DNA of 64,000 nucleotides from Corythucha ciliata (taxonomy: Eukaryota > Arthropoda > Insecta > Hemiptera > Tingidae): contig CM075941.1 in assembly GCA_038030265.1 (NCBI GenBank), positions 59,063,952-59,127,951 of the forward strand, written 5' to 3'. Position 1 is the stretch's first letter; each line of letters opens with the position of its first letter. Positions 34,976 to 45,677 of this stretch are shown here, in pieces. A model generated the notes under the pieces. The model did no database searches, was not told the DNA's origin, and was given only the letters and a program-made list of their open reading frames with translations. A program made the translations under genes and the position numbers.

Positions 34976-35168
34976 CGCTTTTAAACTTTTATTTTGCCTT
35001 TTTTTTTTATTTTATTTTGTTGTTTTACTTTCTTTTAAATTGATTTAATTTGGCGTGTAGAAGAGAAGTTAAATAAAAAAAAAAACTTGAGAAGATGAGA
35101 CGAAACTTTGTTTTTTTTTTGTTTTCATTTTGTTTTTAAAAAATTTAGTAGTGGAAGTGAGAATTTAA
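34976..35168 (+). other. 3' flank of the Ty3/gypsy fragment
   Basis: T-rich and A-rich non-coding DNA after the pol stop, probably the element's 3' untranslated or LTR remnant. It ends where homology to the KRBA2-like gene starts (about 35170). A purine-rich stretch (AGTAGTGGAAGTGAGAA, about 35144) could be a polypurine tract; no LTR beyond it could be delimited. Confidence 0.35.
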
Positions 35169-35169
35169 C

Positions 35170-36440
35170 AAGCTAGAACGGATCTTGGGTCAGTTTTACC
35201 ACGGTCCACATCCGGTACTTTTATTCGAACAGTTTGCCCAACGGTAACTGGATCGACTCTTTTACTAACTGTAGACATCATTTTCTTGGTTTGAAGGACA
35301 AGTGCTTCGTGAGATTCGTCCCGATGACGTTTTATTTTCTTGGAGGTACTCTCATGTATACGGTCACATTTTCCTCCTCCATCTTGTTGCCATCCGCGTG
35401 GATTTCAATGCCTTCTGCCATACCCTTTGCTTCCACCTCCTTTTCTTGATTTCCTTCTCCCATGTCTTTCAGTACTTCTTCGAAATCCTCTTCCGTGGTC
35501 AACTGAGGTAAAACATTGGCTGGGATGTTAGAGGTCGCCAGTCCCATTTTCATTTTTACACCAAACATGGCCTCATAAGGAGATCGCTTAATACCTGAGT
35601 GAAGAGCGTTATTCTTCATAGCTTGAACAAATCGTAAGCCCTCGGACCAATTCTTCGTTTTATTCGTTTCCATCCATGTACCAATCATGTTCTCTATATC
35701 CTGATTGGCTCGCTCAACGAAACCTTGTGACTGGCTATGTCTGGGCTTACCGTGCACTATTTTTACGTCACGCCACATTGAACATAGATTCGTGATGACG
35801 GAGTTCGAGAATTTTCGGCCATTATCAGAGTGGAGGATAGAAGGAGCACCAAGCAAAGTGAAAATGTCCAAGAGCTGATATGCCACCTCTTCCGCACGTT
35901 TGCTTTTGAGGGCACGTAAAACCACGAACTTGGTCAAATGGTCTTTATAAACCATAATAAATTTAAAACCATTGTCGGGATTGGCCTGCATGTCGATCAG
36001 ATCTACTTGACAACAGGAGTTCATCTCAGAGTGAAATATTGGCTTCACAATAATACATTTTTTTGGCACCTGTATTTTCTTTTCACAGGCAGAACACAGT
36101 TTCAAATAGACGTTTATTGCTTCGACAGTTATTTTTGTATTTCCTGTTTAAAGTATAAATGAGCCGGATTCTTCCTCCGTGTCCAGTTGAGACATGTGCT
36201 TCATGAATAATGTCATAAAATTCGTCGTAGCGTGCGAAGAAAATCACCTCATCCGATTGTTCCGAAGCCAAAGGACAAATCAACTTGTCCACGCCACCAA
36301 CGCTGAGAATATCAAATCTTCTTAACCGACGATATTGCCGCGATGTTTTTGAAACCGTTCCTTTCGCTTCTTTCACTTCACGTAAATTATGTTTCGTACA
36401 TTGCTTTCGTAAAGTACGAAGTATTGTCCGTAGTTTTAAC
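35170..36440 (-). pseudogene. Broken KRBA2/SCAND3-like integrase-domain gene
   Basis: An integrase-derived protein of the type annotated as KRAB-A domain-containing 2-like in arthropods. On the minus strand: an upstream conserved segment (RRLRRFDILSVGG, about 36320), an HHCC zinc finger (HEAHVSTGHGG at about 36200; LCSACEKK at about 36100), then the rve core with D (VDLIDMQ, about 36005), D (HSDNGRKF, about 35825) and E (GFVERANQD, about 35715). Downstream is SGIKRSPYEAMFGVKM and an acidic tail. One frameshift lies in an A-run near 36135 between the zinc-finger His and Cys pairs. A second near 35335 moves the conserved C-terminal piece (TVGQTVRIKVPDVDRGKTDP, about 35250-35190) out of frame. 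It stops abruptly at about 35170 against the gypsy fragment, and its N-terminal side ends at the hAT element (36462). The catalytic triad is intact but the gene is not. Confidence 0.8.
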
Positions 36441-36461
36441 TTCGAAAACTGGCTTCATCGC

Positions 36462-38207
36462 AGTAGCGGATCCAAGGCAGGGGCCTCAGGGGCCATGGCC
36501 CCTCCCTTGGAGTACGGCCCCATTCCTGGAATCGCGAGGTCACAGGATATTATTTTTGGTGAAAGCCAAGCTCCCAGAATATTACGAAAGATTGAAAATC
36601 GCCGCATTAAACTTGAAAAGAGGGCAAAATCGTTGTTTTTGACAAAATTTCGTCCCCAACGACCCTGAGAATAGAATTTGCATGAATCTCGTAGGCGAAA
36701 TAATTTAAGATTTCGTCCCCAACGAAATAGCCAAACTATGACTGTTCCGCTCTCTAAAAATGGCTAAACTGGCTGTAATCGCGCCCCAAAGTGGCAAAAT
36801 TGACGATTAGCGCCTTGCAAAGGGCTGAACTGGCTATATGTATATTTGCGCCCTAAAAATTGCCAAACTTGAAAATCCTGCTCTCTATGATTGACTTCAA
36901 GTACCCTAAAAATGGCTAAGCTGACGATTATCGCAGCCCTAAAAATATCTAAAACAACCATTTGCACGCCAGAAATGGCCAAACTGTCTATTTTCGCGCC
37001 AAAAATGGTCAATACTGACTATTCGCGCCTTTGGCTTGACGGTCCCCAAAAACGGCTAAACTAACTATTTGCCTCTGCCAACCATTTCCCACCTGAAAAA
37101 AGCCGAAACAGATGATTCCTGCCCCAAAAAGTGCAAATTCGATCATTCGCTTGCAAAGAATGACCAAACTGACCATTGGCGCCTTTGGCTTTACGTGACT
37201 GTAAACGCCGTGAAAAAATGGCAAAACTAGCGATTCGCGCTCTAAAAATGGCCAAACTGACTTTACGAGCCCTAATTCGCACGCTCTAAAAATACCTGAA
37301 CAGGTGATTCCCGTCCTGAAAATGGTAAAAACTAAGCATTCGCGCGTAAAATATGGCTAAACGTGCATTGTCTGCTGTAAAACTGGCAATTCCCGCTCTA
37401 AAAAAAGGCAAAACCGACCATTCGGACCTGAAACAGCATGGATTCTTGCACTGAAAATATCACCATGGCTAATATTATAACTGCTTGTGAAAATTACCTG
37501 ACAATTTGCACCGTAGAAATGGCAAACTGACGATTTGCGCCCACAAAATGGTTAAATTAACGATTCGAGCCTTGATAATGGCTAACTGAGTTCGTACTCT
37601 AAAGCGGGATACATACTTGTTACTTGCCATGTAACGAGCAAAATTTTTTCCAATTTTTTCGTCGGTTTCCAGGCAATTTGCTAGAAATTGACTGATATTA
37701 TGCTCGTTATTTGGCAAGTACCGCACTACTACAACATGTGTGTACCCGGTCTAAAAACTACTTTACCGTAGAATCCGACTAAAAAGACTGATTCGTGGGC
37801 CCTGAAAATGTCAAGCTGACTATTCACGCCCGCTAGCAACGGCCATACTGACAATTTGCGCTGTAAAAATTGCCGAACTGTGACTATATTCACTCTCAAA
37901 AATTGGTAAAACTGACTCTATGCGGTCTATAAATGGTTAAACTTACGATTCGCGCTTGAACTTGAGCTGAAAATGACTTGGTTGACTAATCACGCTCTAA
38001 AAACTGCTAACGAACCATTCGCTATTCACGCCCTTAAAAGTTGAATTAACTAAATCGTTGAACCATTCGTCCCCCCCCCCACCGAATAAGGGGCTATTGG
38101 TTGGAGGGGGCACATGATTTTTCATGAAACGTACTCCAATTGCGGGTCCCATAGTGTGCCCCTTCCTTGCGGGCCCCTTCCTTGAGCCGACTCTGGATCC
38201 GCGCATG
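36462..38207 (+). mobile_element. 1.75-kb non-autonomous hAT element with perfect 8-bp TSD
   Basis: Left end CAGTAGCGGATCCAAG; right end CTGGATCCGCGCATG; the termini are inverted repeats sharing GCGGATCCA, a hAT-type end. The 8-bp target duplication CTTCATCG is exact (36454-36461 and 38208-38215). Subterminal GC-rich GGGGCC/GGCCCC boxes occur on both sides. The body is a degenerate minisatellite of about 33 bp, AAAAATGGC(T/C)AAACTGACGATT then CGCGCCC, related in style to the other blocks but different in sequence. It has no transposase. It carries a nested MITE at 37606-37747. Confidence 0.88.
37606..37747. mobile_element. 142-bp MITE nested in the hAT element
   Basis: GGGATACATACTTG...TTACTTGCCATGTAACGAGCA is matched in inverse by TGCTCGTTATTTGGCAAGTA...ACATGTGTGTACCC, with a short insertion of about 11 bp in the right arm. 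Its sequence is unlike the surrounding minisatellite. The target duplication is not clear. Confidence 0.6.
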
Positions 38208-38215
38208 CTTCATCG

Positions 38216-39108
38216 CCTCATCTGCTACGCAAGCAGCTCGAGGCTTGCCTCCTGTCCTGTGCCCCTCCGCTCATCTTTGTCTAGTGTGATCCGCATCTAC
38301 TCCCCAATTCCCTAACCGTTATTTTTTGTGTGTGCCCATCATTGGTATTTATTACCGCGTGATCGTGTCATGGATTCAGTGGTGATACGGATGAATCTGT
38401 AACTCGCAAAATTTACGTTTCGTAACTGGAAAGGAGGGGGAGAGGATGTACCCCGTTGCCTTGGATTTTCCACGCATTTGTCAAGAATTCATTATTTTTT
38501 CTTCGAGACCACACATTCTCGCGTGAAAATTCCGCAGTTTAGTTCACTGGGAATCGTAAAAACCATGGTACCGAGGTACCTTCCCTCGCCCTTCTTCCAT
38601 TTCACGACACGTAAATTTTGCAAGTTACAGAATTACCCCCCAAGTTAACTAAGATGAACAAACCAAAAAGACAAAAACAAGGTTGGATCTGGGACCTTTC
38701 ACTGTAAGATGGAGTGGTGGGGGGTAAACTCCCCTGATCCAGTTCCATTAGCTCCACTAGCTCGGGTGGGGGGGGGAGGGTAATTTTATCCTTACACCTA
38801 CCCTTCTTTGAACCAGGATTGTGCCTTCTTCCCGCCCTGGCTTGATGCCTTGAAAGGCACATGACCAGGATAAAGCTTGACATGACGGCCGGGAAGTGAC
38901 CCGACACGTGCAAGTCCTGGTTATCTCCACCCCACTCCCCGTCAGCCGTGCCAGTTGGTCAAAACTGACACGTTACCGGTGTGGACCGCTTGGCGGTGGG
39001 GAGTTTACAGGTGTAATGTGGGGTGGAGAGTGATACCCGTGATGTTCGGAGGGGTGGAGGCACCGGGCCCTAGAGCACTGTGATTTCGCAGGCCGGAAGG
39101 TTCATCGT
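38216..39108. other. Probable 3' UTR of the R1-like LINE plus unassigned DNA
   Basis: The GC-rich part nearest 39108 (to about 38600) is likely the 3' UTR of the minus-strand LINE. No poly(A) or poly(T) end could be placed with confidence. The short minus frames at 38602-38913 and 39005-39319 are in other frames and not supported. Confidence 0.4.
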
Positions 39109-41396
39109 CTATTGGGAGCCGGTACTTTGGGTATCCGACCTTTGTTCTGGTGTTAGGCCGAGCGTGTCTGCGGATGCGTAATTGGGACCAGTGCCGCGGC
39201 GGTGGATCCATGCATTGGCGAATGCCAAGAAGCGGGCTGCGGAAGTTTTCGAGGCGACGAGCTGGCTGGGAACTGGTGGTATTCGCCATTTGGTGCGGAG
39301 GTCGCTGAGGATCGGGCACTCAAAAATCACGTGTTCCGCGGTCTCGGTCTCGCCGCCGCATGGACATTGTGGGCTTTCTCGGCGGCGGTGGAAGTAGAGT
39401 TTTCCGTTGAATGTTCCATGACCCGATAACAGTTGGACAGCGGGATAACTGAGAAAGCTCCACCTCCACCTGAGGCGCTCAGCGATGTTGGGGACGATGA
39501 TGTGCGTGTGGCGCCCTGTTGGCGCAGTATCACATTCGAGTTGCCACTGGGATATCGCTGCATCGCGGCATGCTGAGACGAAGGCACTGTGGTCCAAGTC
39601 CGAAGGGATGGGGGCTAGCCATGGTGGTGATGGCTGGTCGATTCCCAGTAAGCGCGCGCGTGTTGCCGCCCGAATGTCCAACTCGAAGTCCAAGGGTAGC
39701 ACCCCAGCCAGGACGTGCAGAGAGAGATGCGCGGTGGTGGAGTATGCGCGGAGAGTTGCAAGCAGAAACCTCCTCTGGATGGTCCTCGCTGCTCGACGGT
39801 CGGCGGGGCGAGCGTGTGGCCACCAGACGGCGCACGCGTAAGACACTTTCGGCAAGAATACTGCCTTATAATACCGGAGGCGCTTCTGGAAGGTTGGCCC
39901 CCATCCCTTGCCCGAAATTCCACGTAGGAAGTCGCAGCTTGCCTGGATCGTTCTCGCCAGGAACGCCAGGTGCTGCGTGGGTAGGCCCGATCTCATTATG
40001 GTAACCCCCAGGTACCGCATAGGGTGGACAAGCGGCATGATGTGACCCTGCGACGTTCTCAGGTGCCGTTGGGTCGGGAAAAGTTGCGTTCCGCGAAGGA
40101 TCGTTAGCGTGGATTTGCCGTAATTGACCTGGAGTCGACGGGTTTGGCAGTAGGTCGCGACGATGGAGTCTACACGGCGGAACTCTTGGCGGAACGTGTG
40201 ATGATCCCTGGCCGAGATGATGATGGCCAAATCGTCCACAAAGGCGGTAGCCGCCAGGCCCTCGGCCTCCAGCTCGCGAAGGAGTGGTGCAAATCCAAGG
40301 GCCCAGAGGAGGCACGATGGGACTGTGCCCTGGGGGCACCCGCTCGAAAGGCTTATGCGCGATGTAGTGCCAGCGTAGTTCAGTTGGGCGGTGCGATCGC
40401 TGAGGTAGCTGCGGAGGAGCCCGTAGATGTTGCGCGGTACGCCAGCGTTCTTGATCTCCAAGAGGAGCGCTGGCCACCAGACGGCATTGAACGCACCGAC
40501 GATGTCATAGCAGGCTACCCCAGCAATGCGTTCGGTTGATGCTGCGAGTTGGTCTTGTAGGTTCACAATGGCGTGTTCAGTAGATCGTCCTGGGATGCCG
40601 CCTAATTGCCATCGATGGCAATCGGCATAAATTTCGGGCGCGAGACGGTTGACAATCAGCCTTTCGAGCACTTTCCCCTCCATGGAAACTAGGCAGATCG
40701 GCCTATAGCTACCAGGGTCATTTTGGTCCCTGTCCGGATCCTTGAGGAGCAGCGTCACATTTCCCTCTTTCCAGCGTGATGGGAAGTGGTGATCCCGGAG
40801 GCATTGGTTGTAGATGGCAGTGAGGAGGTCGACGGCTGGAGTCGGGATGTGCCGAAGGAAGTGGCCTGTCGTTCGCGATGGTCCGGGGGCCTTGTTGAGC
40901 GGAGCTCGAGACATAACGGCCGCTACCTCCTCAGAGGACCAGGGCAGGGCATCCGGTGTCGTGGGAAGGGCGGCGGCGTTTTCCCTGGTTTGACGGTCTT
41001 CGTCCGTGTCCCTGCTGGGGTCGTCCGCGGGGAAAAGGGCCGTGAGGAGTGCGTGGAGCGTGGAGGCCACGTCCTGGGAGCCCTGGATAGCGGCGAGGAG
41101 GGGCTTGGGGCCATATTTGCCGCGGTGGATGATGTAAGGCAGGCTCCACGGGTTTGCCGATAACTCGTCGGTGACGAGGCTTCTCCACGAGCGACGTTTC
41201 TCCCTACGGACGAGCCTTTTGAACGCACGGCGTTGGTCCGCGTACTCCGCATTCGCGTTCCGGCGATCTTCCCCGTGTCTTGGCGCAATGCGCCGTCACA
41301 GTCTGCGCGTGGCAGTACACCCTTCTTTGAACCACCGATGGACAATGGACATGAGGGAAACAATTGCACTCGGCACGAGCCGCATACAAATGTGAC
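39109..41396 (-). pseudogene. 5'-truncated R1-clade non-LTR retrotransposon ORF2 (RT and C-terminal zinc motif)
   Basis: Reverse transcriptase of an R1/TRAS-like LINE. Recognisable sequence starts at about 41390 (RWFKEG...), the linker between endonuclease and RT, so the endonuclease is lost. A TGA at 41296-41298 interrupts the frame, after which about 728 codons are open down to 39109. Visible are DELSANPWSLPYIIHRGKYG (about 41170-41110), DPGSYRPICLVSMEGKVLE (about 40710), HAIVNLQDQLAAS, the active site AFVDDLAII (about 40240), LQVNYGKSTL and YLGVTIM. The C-terminal CCHC motif CPCGGETETAEHVIFECP at about 39320 is typical of the R1 clade. At roughly 58-60% GC it is much richer than its neighbours, which produces many long false frames on the other strand. 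There is no true ATG at the 41070 start. Confidence 0.9.
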
Positions 41397-41399
41397 CTT

Positions 41400-42432
41400 T
41401 GTTTAACCGAGTTTCGGTAGTCTTAACCGTTAGGTAGTAGGTTGGTTCAACGTCCATTAGAATGAGCAACTCGGTTATTCCTATATTAACTGACAGACAA
41501 GGATAAAATGTTAAATTGCACGGTTGGTTCTACAGATCTTAGCTCGAATTCGGTTAGGTCGACCATATTTACCTGCTCAACCGTGTCTACCGAATTAACA
41601 CGGTTAAAAAGTCAGGTTAAGCCAGCCGTTTTCACGGTAAAAACGACTGAGTTTCAAGTCTAACCGAGTGAGCTTACCGACTTTTTTTCTCAGTGTAAGG
41701 CCTGTTAGCCAAAGTTTCGCTGCCAGGTAAAAGGCCCCAAAACTTGCAATTTTGCTAAATTAAGGCCCTAAACTTTCATTTTCGAGGGAATAAATACAGG
41801 AAAGTCGCACTGCCGTGGATATTAGCCCATGGAACTTCGAACCTTTTGGGTATTCATCATGCTCTGCGGGGATTTAGGTCCAGAAATTTCAAACTTAATG
41901 CTTGGCTTATCTTGCTATTCGTGAGATCATGAACGCTGTCGGGGTCGGTCATACCAAATAGCTTCAAACTTTTGCGATTCTGTTGAATTAGGCCGTGAGA
42001 ATTGCCTAATTAAGCCAGGAAAGCCAGTTGCTAAAAAATCTAGGAAACTTCCAATTTCTCCTAAAAATGCTGTGACTTCGCGGCTACTTGTCAGGGCGCT
42101 TGTCGTGGCGTTGACACCACTGTCTAGGTTCCGCGTTCACTAAACTAAAAAATTCGCGAAATCCTGAAACGGTGCAGTATCGTGAGTTTCTGACAGGAAG
42201 ATCTCAACTTCGCTGATATTTGCCTTAAAAATGTCACCATTTTGCAGTTGTTCGTCAGAGCGCAATCGTGGGAGGCCTATACCCCGCGGGCATCATGATC
42301 ACTTTAAAAATAAGGCCCGGAACTTACTAATTCTCCCTATTCTAATGACTGGAACATTGTTTCAAAAGAAGAAAGAGTTTATCGGATTCGTGGTGGAACC
42401 CCTACCAAGATAAAATCCTAGATCCGCCACTG
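41400..42432. mobile_element. Non-coding repeat region ending in a hAT-type terminus
   Basis: 41400-41690 repeats an (AA)CCG(T/A)GT..CGGTTA-like phrase in both orientations. 41700-42420 contains a loose repeat around AAGGCCC.AAACTT. At 42421-42432 the text GATCCGCCACTG is a classical hAT right end (inverse of CAGTGGCGGATC). No left partner or 8-bp duplication was found, so only one end is supported. Confidence 0.4.
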
Positions 42433-43028
42433 GCAGGGGTATATTTATCTGGTATAACGCGTTGAGCGGCTCGGCGCTAAACCAACGATTTAGTTGAATT
42501 TTAATGTTATTTAACCGTGGAAGTTTTCTATTTTGTCTTCTTTAATATGTGTTGAAAACTGCTCATATATTTCTTCCTTCTACACTACCACAGCTAACCT
42601 GTCCAAGATAAACTCCTCGTAAAGCAGAAAACCTGTCAATTGCGGGAAAAAGGGCCGGTCTCTTGAAATAACTAATGCACGCTTCTCGCTAATAATTATG
42701 GAAACCTCTTTAACGTGGAAGTGGAAAGCAACACAGTGCAACTGCAAGGTAACAGTACTGTTTGTTGTTTCAATTTTCAACAGCCTTAAAACTTAAAACT
42801 TCTGTTTTTTTTAGGAGTCCCATCTACTTCATTCAGTGGACGTCGGTGTCGCCTCCCCTGAGAAAATTTAACACAGTACAGCTGCAAAGTCACAGTACTA
42901 GTTCTGTGTAGTTTTTTGTTGAATTTTTCTAGGCTACGCAGTCACCGGGCAGATTGTAAAATTGTTTATAAAAAAAAAAAAAAAAAAAAAACAACAACAA
43001 CAACAACAGCAACAAAACAACAACAACA
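42433..43028. other. Stretch without a supported gene
   Basis: Unique non-coding DNA. Two short related phrases (ACACAGT.CA.CTGCAA..T.ACAGTACT) lie about 140 bp apart (about 42729 and 42870). Near the right end is an A-run of about 20 nt followed by a (CAA)n tract (42968-43030). No ORF of note. Confidence 0.4.
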
Positions 43029-43150
43029 AGCTAAGTCGGTCAGAGAGTTGCAACCGAGCAGACACGGTTATCAGGGAACTAGGTCAATCATTGGACCTAG
43101 CATACTTCTAACCGTGTCTGCTCGGTTGCAACTCTCTGACCGACTTAGCT
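43029..43150. repeat. Perfect 42-bp inverted repeat with a nested stem in its loop
   Basis: 43029-43070 is exactly reverse-complemented at 43109-43150 (start AGCTAAGTCGGTCAGAGAGT). The 38-nt spacer itself contains CTAGGTC and GACCTAG seven bases apart, giving a second stem. The left flank is an A20 and (CAA)n tract; the right flank is AT-rich and reads TTTTTTTCCTCAGTGTAG. The exact match suggests recent origin or conservation by function or conversion. Confidence 0.92.
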
Positions 43151-43289
43151 CGGTTGATATTGACCGATTATCTATAGATTTTTTTCCTCAGTGTAGCATT
43201 TTTTAACTTTCGTATCAGGATGTGCTTGGAGCTCGTCCTTCGGAGGAGTTTCTACCAAAAAGTGGTCAGGTTGGTCAAAATGAAAATGA

Positions 43290-43480
43290 GTTTTCACGAT
43301 TTTCTTTGCAAATGAGCGTTCTATCTTCTTTTTCACTGCAAATGAGCCCCTTAGTTTTTAATTTTGGCCACTAAATAGCGTAAATTTCAGCCCTGAGCCG
43401 CCACTTTTTCTTAATGTTAGCCGAGAATTAGCGTTTTTCTCGATTTTAACTGTGAAACGAAATCGGTTTCGCCGCCGACA
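43290..43480 (-). repeat. Short block of the 30-36 bp minisatellite
   Basis: About five degenerate units in the minus orientation (for example GCCGAGAATTAGCGTTTTTC at about 43420). No termini were seen. It demonstrates dispersal of the unit outside the larger blocks. Confidence 0.6.
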
Positions 43481-43808
43481 TTTTGAGATTTTTCAAGCTT
43501 TTTAAGCGCAAAATTTTCAGTTTCAATGCTTATTCGCCATTTTGAATGGGGAAAATTGGCAGGGTCCCGGTCCCGGTGTAAATAGTTTCAAACGAAGACG
43601 AGTTTATGTTAGGGTGGACCTAAAGGGCGGGCATCATCAGCTACCGTCGCAGTGACTCCCTCAAAATGTATTACTACGACAATCAGCCGTGAAAAAAAAA
43701 AAATTGAATGTTGATTCCCCGGTAGTTATTCATCTACAATTTCTAAATTTAAAAAAAAAAAAAGTGCAAAAATTATTTTTAGTTCAAAATCATTTAAATC
43801 ACACAATA

Positions 43809-44199
43809 ATGAGCGAGTCCCAAAATAATTGTTCCTTTTACGATTGTGTTTGTGACAGGACTTACGTTTACATAGAACACCTCCAATCAGCCAAAAAGCC
43901 TAAGCTAGAAATAAAAAAAAAGACAAATTTTGGCAGTGGTCAAGTGAGTTTTTAATCCTTTAAATACCGCGAGTTTATTTCATTTTTTGGGCTGGGGAAA
44001 AACGCAAATTTTTATTCAGAGTGAAGGTCAACAGCCCAAGCCGAATTTTCAACAGGATATGAGCGATACTGACGAAGAAATGAAATACGTCATGTCCGAG
44101 GAGTTTCGAAGACGTTTGTCAACGTTGGGAAAAATAAAGACGGAGAGAGAGGGAACCGGACAGGGCTTTCCCAAGCCACCCAATAAAGGACGAAAATGA
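43809..44199 (+). CDS. Unrecognised small two-exon gene (104 residues)
   Basis: Exon 1, 43809-43943, opens with ATG (MSESQNNCSFYDCVCDRTYV) and has 45 codons. The 76-bp intron 43944-44019 has a strong donor (CAA|GTGAGT), a T-rich stretch and an ATTCAG acceptor. Exon 2, 44020-44199, has 59 codons and a TGA. Phase is 0 on both sides. The product is hydrophilic. The N-terminal part has three Cys in FYDCVCD and NCS and a basic KKPKLEIKKK patch that could be a nuclear localisation signal. The second exon carries SDTDEEMKYVMSEEFRRRLS and ends in a basic PPNKGRK tail. The frame is also open upstream of the ATG but reads A-rich low-complexity DNA, so 43809 is preferred. Further exons may exist. It could be a genuine host gene, a transposon accessory ORF or chance; I do not recognise a family. 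Confidence 0.5.
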
Positions 44200-44452
44200 T
44201 TAATATTGTTGTTCTTTTTTTTTTTTTTCTTATTAGCTATGGGCGCACTTATTGAAATCATGGAATTCTGTGACGGGGTTAAAGAAAAAGGGAGGCCGAT
44301 ACTGCGGAAAAGGGAGACTGTTTTTGTTTCTTTTACCCGCGTTTTTATTTTTATTAAAAGCACTTGTTGCGGGAGGGCTCTAAATCGCCTTAATGGGACG
44401 TATTCTTCTTTATTTTTTCTAGTTCAGAGAGAAAGAAATAAACTCAACAAAC

Positions 44453-44478
44453 CTAGAGAGAGAGAGAGAGAGAGAGAG
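44453..44478 (+). repeat. (GA)n microsatellite
   Basis: Uninterrupted GA dinucleotides of about 24 nt, followed by TGTGAGAAGG. Confidence 0.9.
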
Positions 44479-44529
44479 TGTGAGAAGGAAAAGAAAACGA
44501 CGCTAAAAGAAGCCTCACTACCGAGATGA

Positions 44530-45619
44530 TTTACAGTTGAAGATGCATGAAGACACTGTTGCGAGTTATGGCGTTACTAATAGCTCACTAATGATGAGCC
44601 TTACAAGCCGTAGGCGAGTGTATTTTAAAAACAAAGCTACTTGTTCAAATCGTTATACCCGGAGAAATATGCGTTTCTCGTGCTAATTGACATTAACACA
44701 AGCTTTTAGGCCCTGTAAAAACCCCCACCTGAAACTAATTGTTTTTGACGCTCCCTTCTGGTTTAAAAAGGTGTGATTTATTTATCCTGAAATCGTCAAA
44801 ACTCCAGAGCTCGGGCGACGAGATGAAAATTACCAGGTGGCCAGGCTTTAATTGACGACTGACGTTAAAAATTATTCCTTTATATTTATCGCTTGAGGAT
44901 TTTTCTCGTATAATCATCTCGAAAATGTCTGAAACGTGCCCTTTGTGCGTTTCTCGAGATCAATTGCAAGCTTCCGGGGAACAGTAATTGCCGAGAATCG
45001 CGCGTACTTGTAAGTTCTTGGCGGAGGAGGGAAAATGCCAAAATGGTCCTCAATTCAAAGAATCTTCCCCATTTTCTGTTGCTTACGCTGCTTGTTAGGA
45101 CGCTGGCTTGATTAATGTTACAATTTTTAAGCTCTCACAGCCACTGAAGACAAAATGTCTTGTAAAAAGGTGAATAGAGTCCTGTGAACGTCACCCGACC
45201 ATTCTCAGTAGCCTATAGCTGTAGTGCTTTGTGACTATTTCACAGTCTGGACAAATCCTCAGTCCTGACTCATTTTCCCATTTTTATTTTAGTGACCGCG
45301 ATGACCCGATTCCCCAAATTTACCCCTGCAACTCACGCAACGGCGGTATACTTACACGCGTAGCTGTCAGCCAATACCTCCAGCGTCGACAGTGGCCTGA
45401 CATTTGCCCCCCCCCCCATCCCCTAAGGGAGTTTCAGAGAGTTATAGTTCTGTGAAAATGGTTCTTTAAGAGAGCAAAATCCACAGAATTAGGTTCTGAG
45501 TGTCATCAAACCGTGAAATGGGCTTTGAAAGGTCTAAACCCATGAAATTCACTTTATTTTAAGTGCCAATTCCACGGCATTATCAATGGAAAAACCGCGT
45601 ACAGCTTAATTTGGGGGCC
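44530..45619. other. Stretch without a supported gene
   Basis: AT-rich, apparently unique DNA with a C-run at about 45408. The short frames present have no recognisable content. Confidence 0.4.
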
Positions 45620-45621
45620 GG

Positions 45622-45677
45622 AGCAATAATAATAATAGTAATAATTTTTATTTCCATTAACAACACTGGTTGAATAG
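45622..45677 (-). repeat. 3' tail of the CR1/Jockey-like LINE
   Basis: On the minus strand this reads a short unique segment (CAACCAGTGTTGTTAATGG) followed by AAATAAAAATTATTACTATT and further ATT triplets, a typical LINE 3' end. It is separated from the rest of the LINE by the LTR element inserted at 45678. Confidence 0.65.

Noticed and set aside
39182..40539. Several 70-160 codon open frames on the plus strand and in other minus frames across the R1-like LINE
   Set aside because: They are shadows of a GC-rich coding region; none has a domain, and the true frame carries the RT motifs.
44206..44529. 107-codon plus-strand frame after the small two-exon gene
   Set aside because: Starts in a T-run and ends in the (GA)n microsatellite; low-complexity product. 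A third exon of the small gene is excluded by the TGA at 44197.
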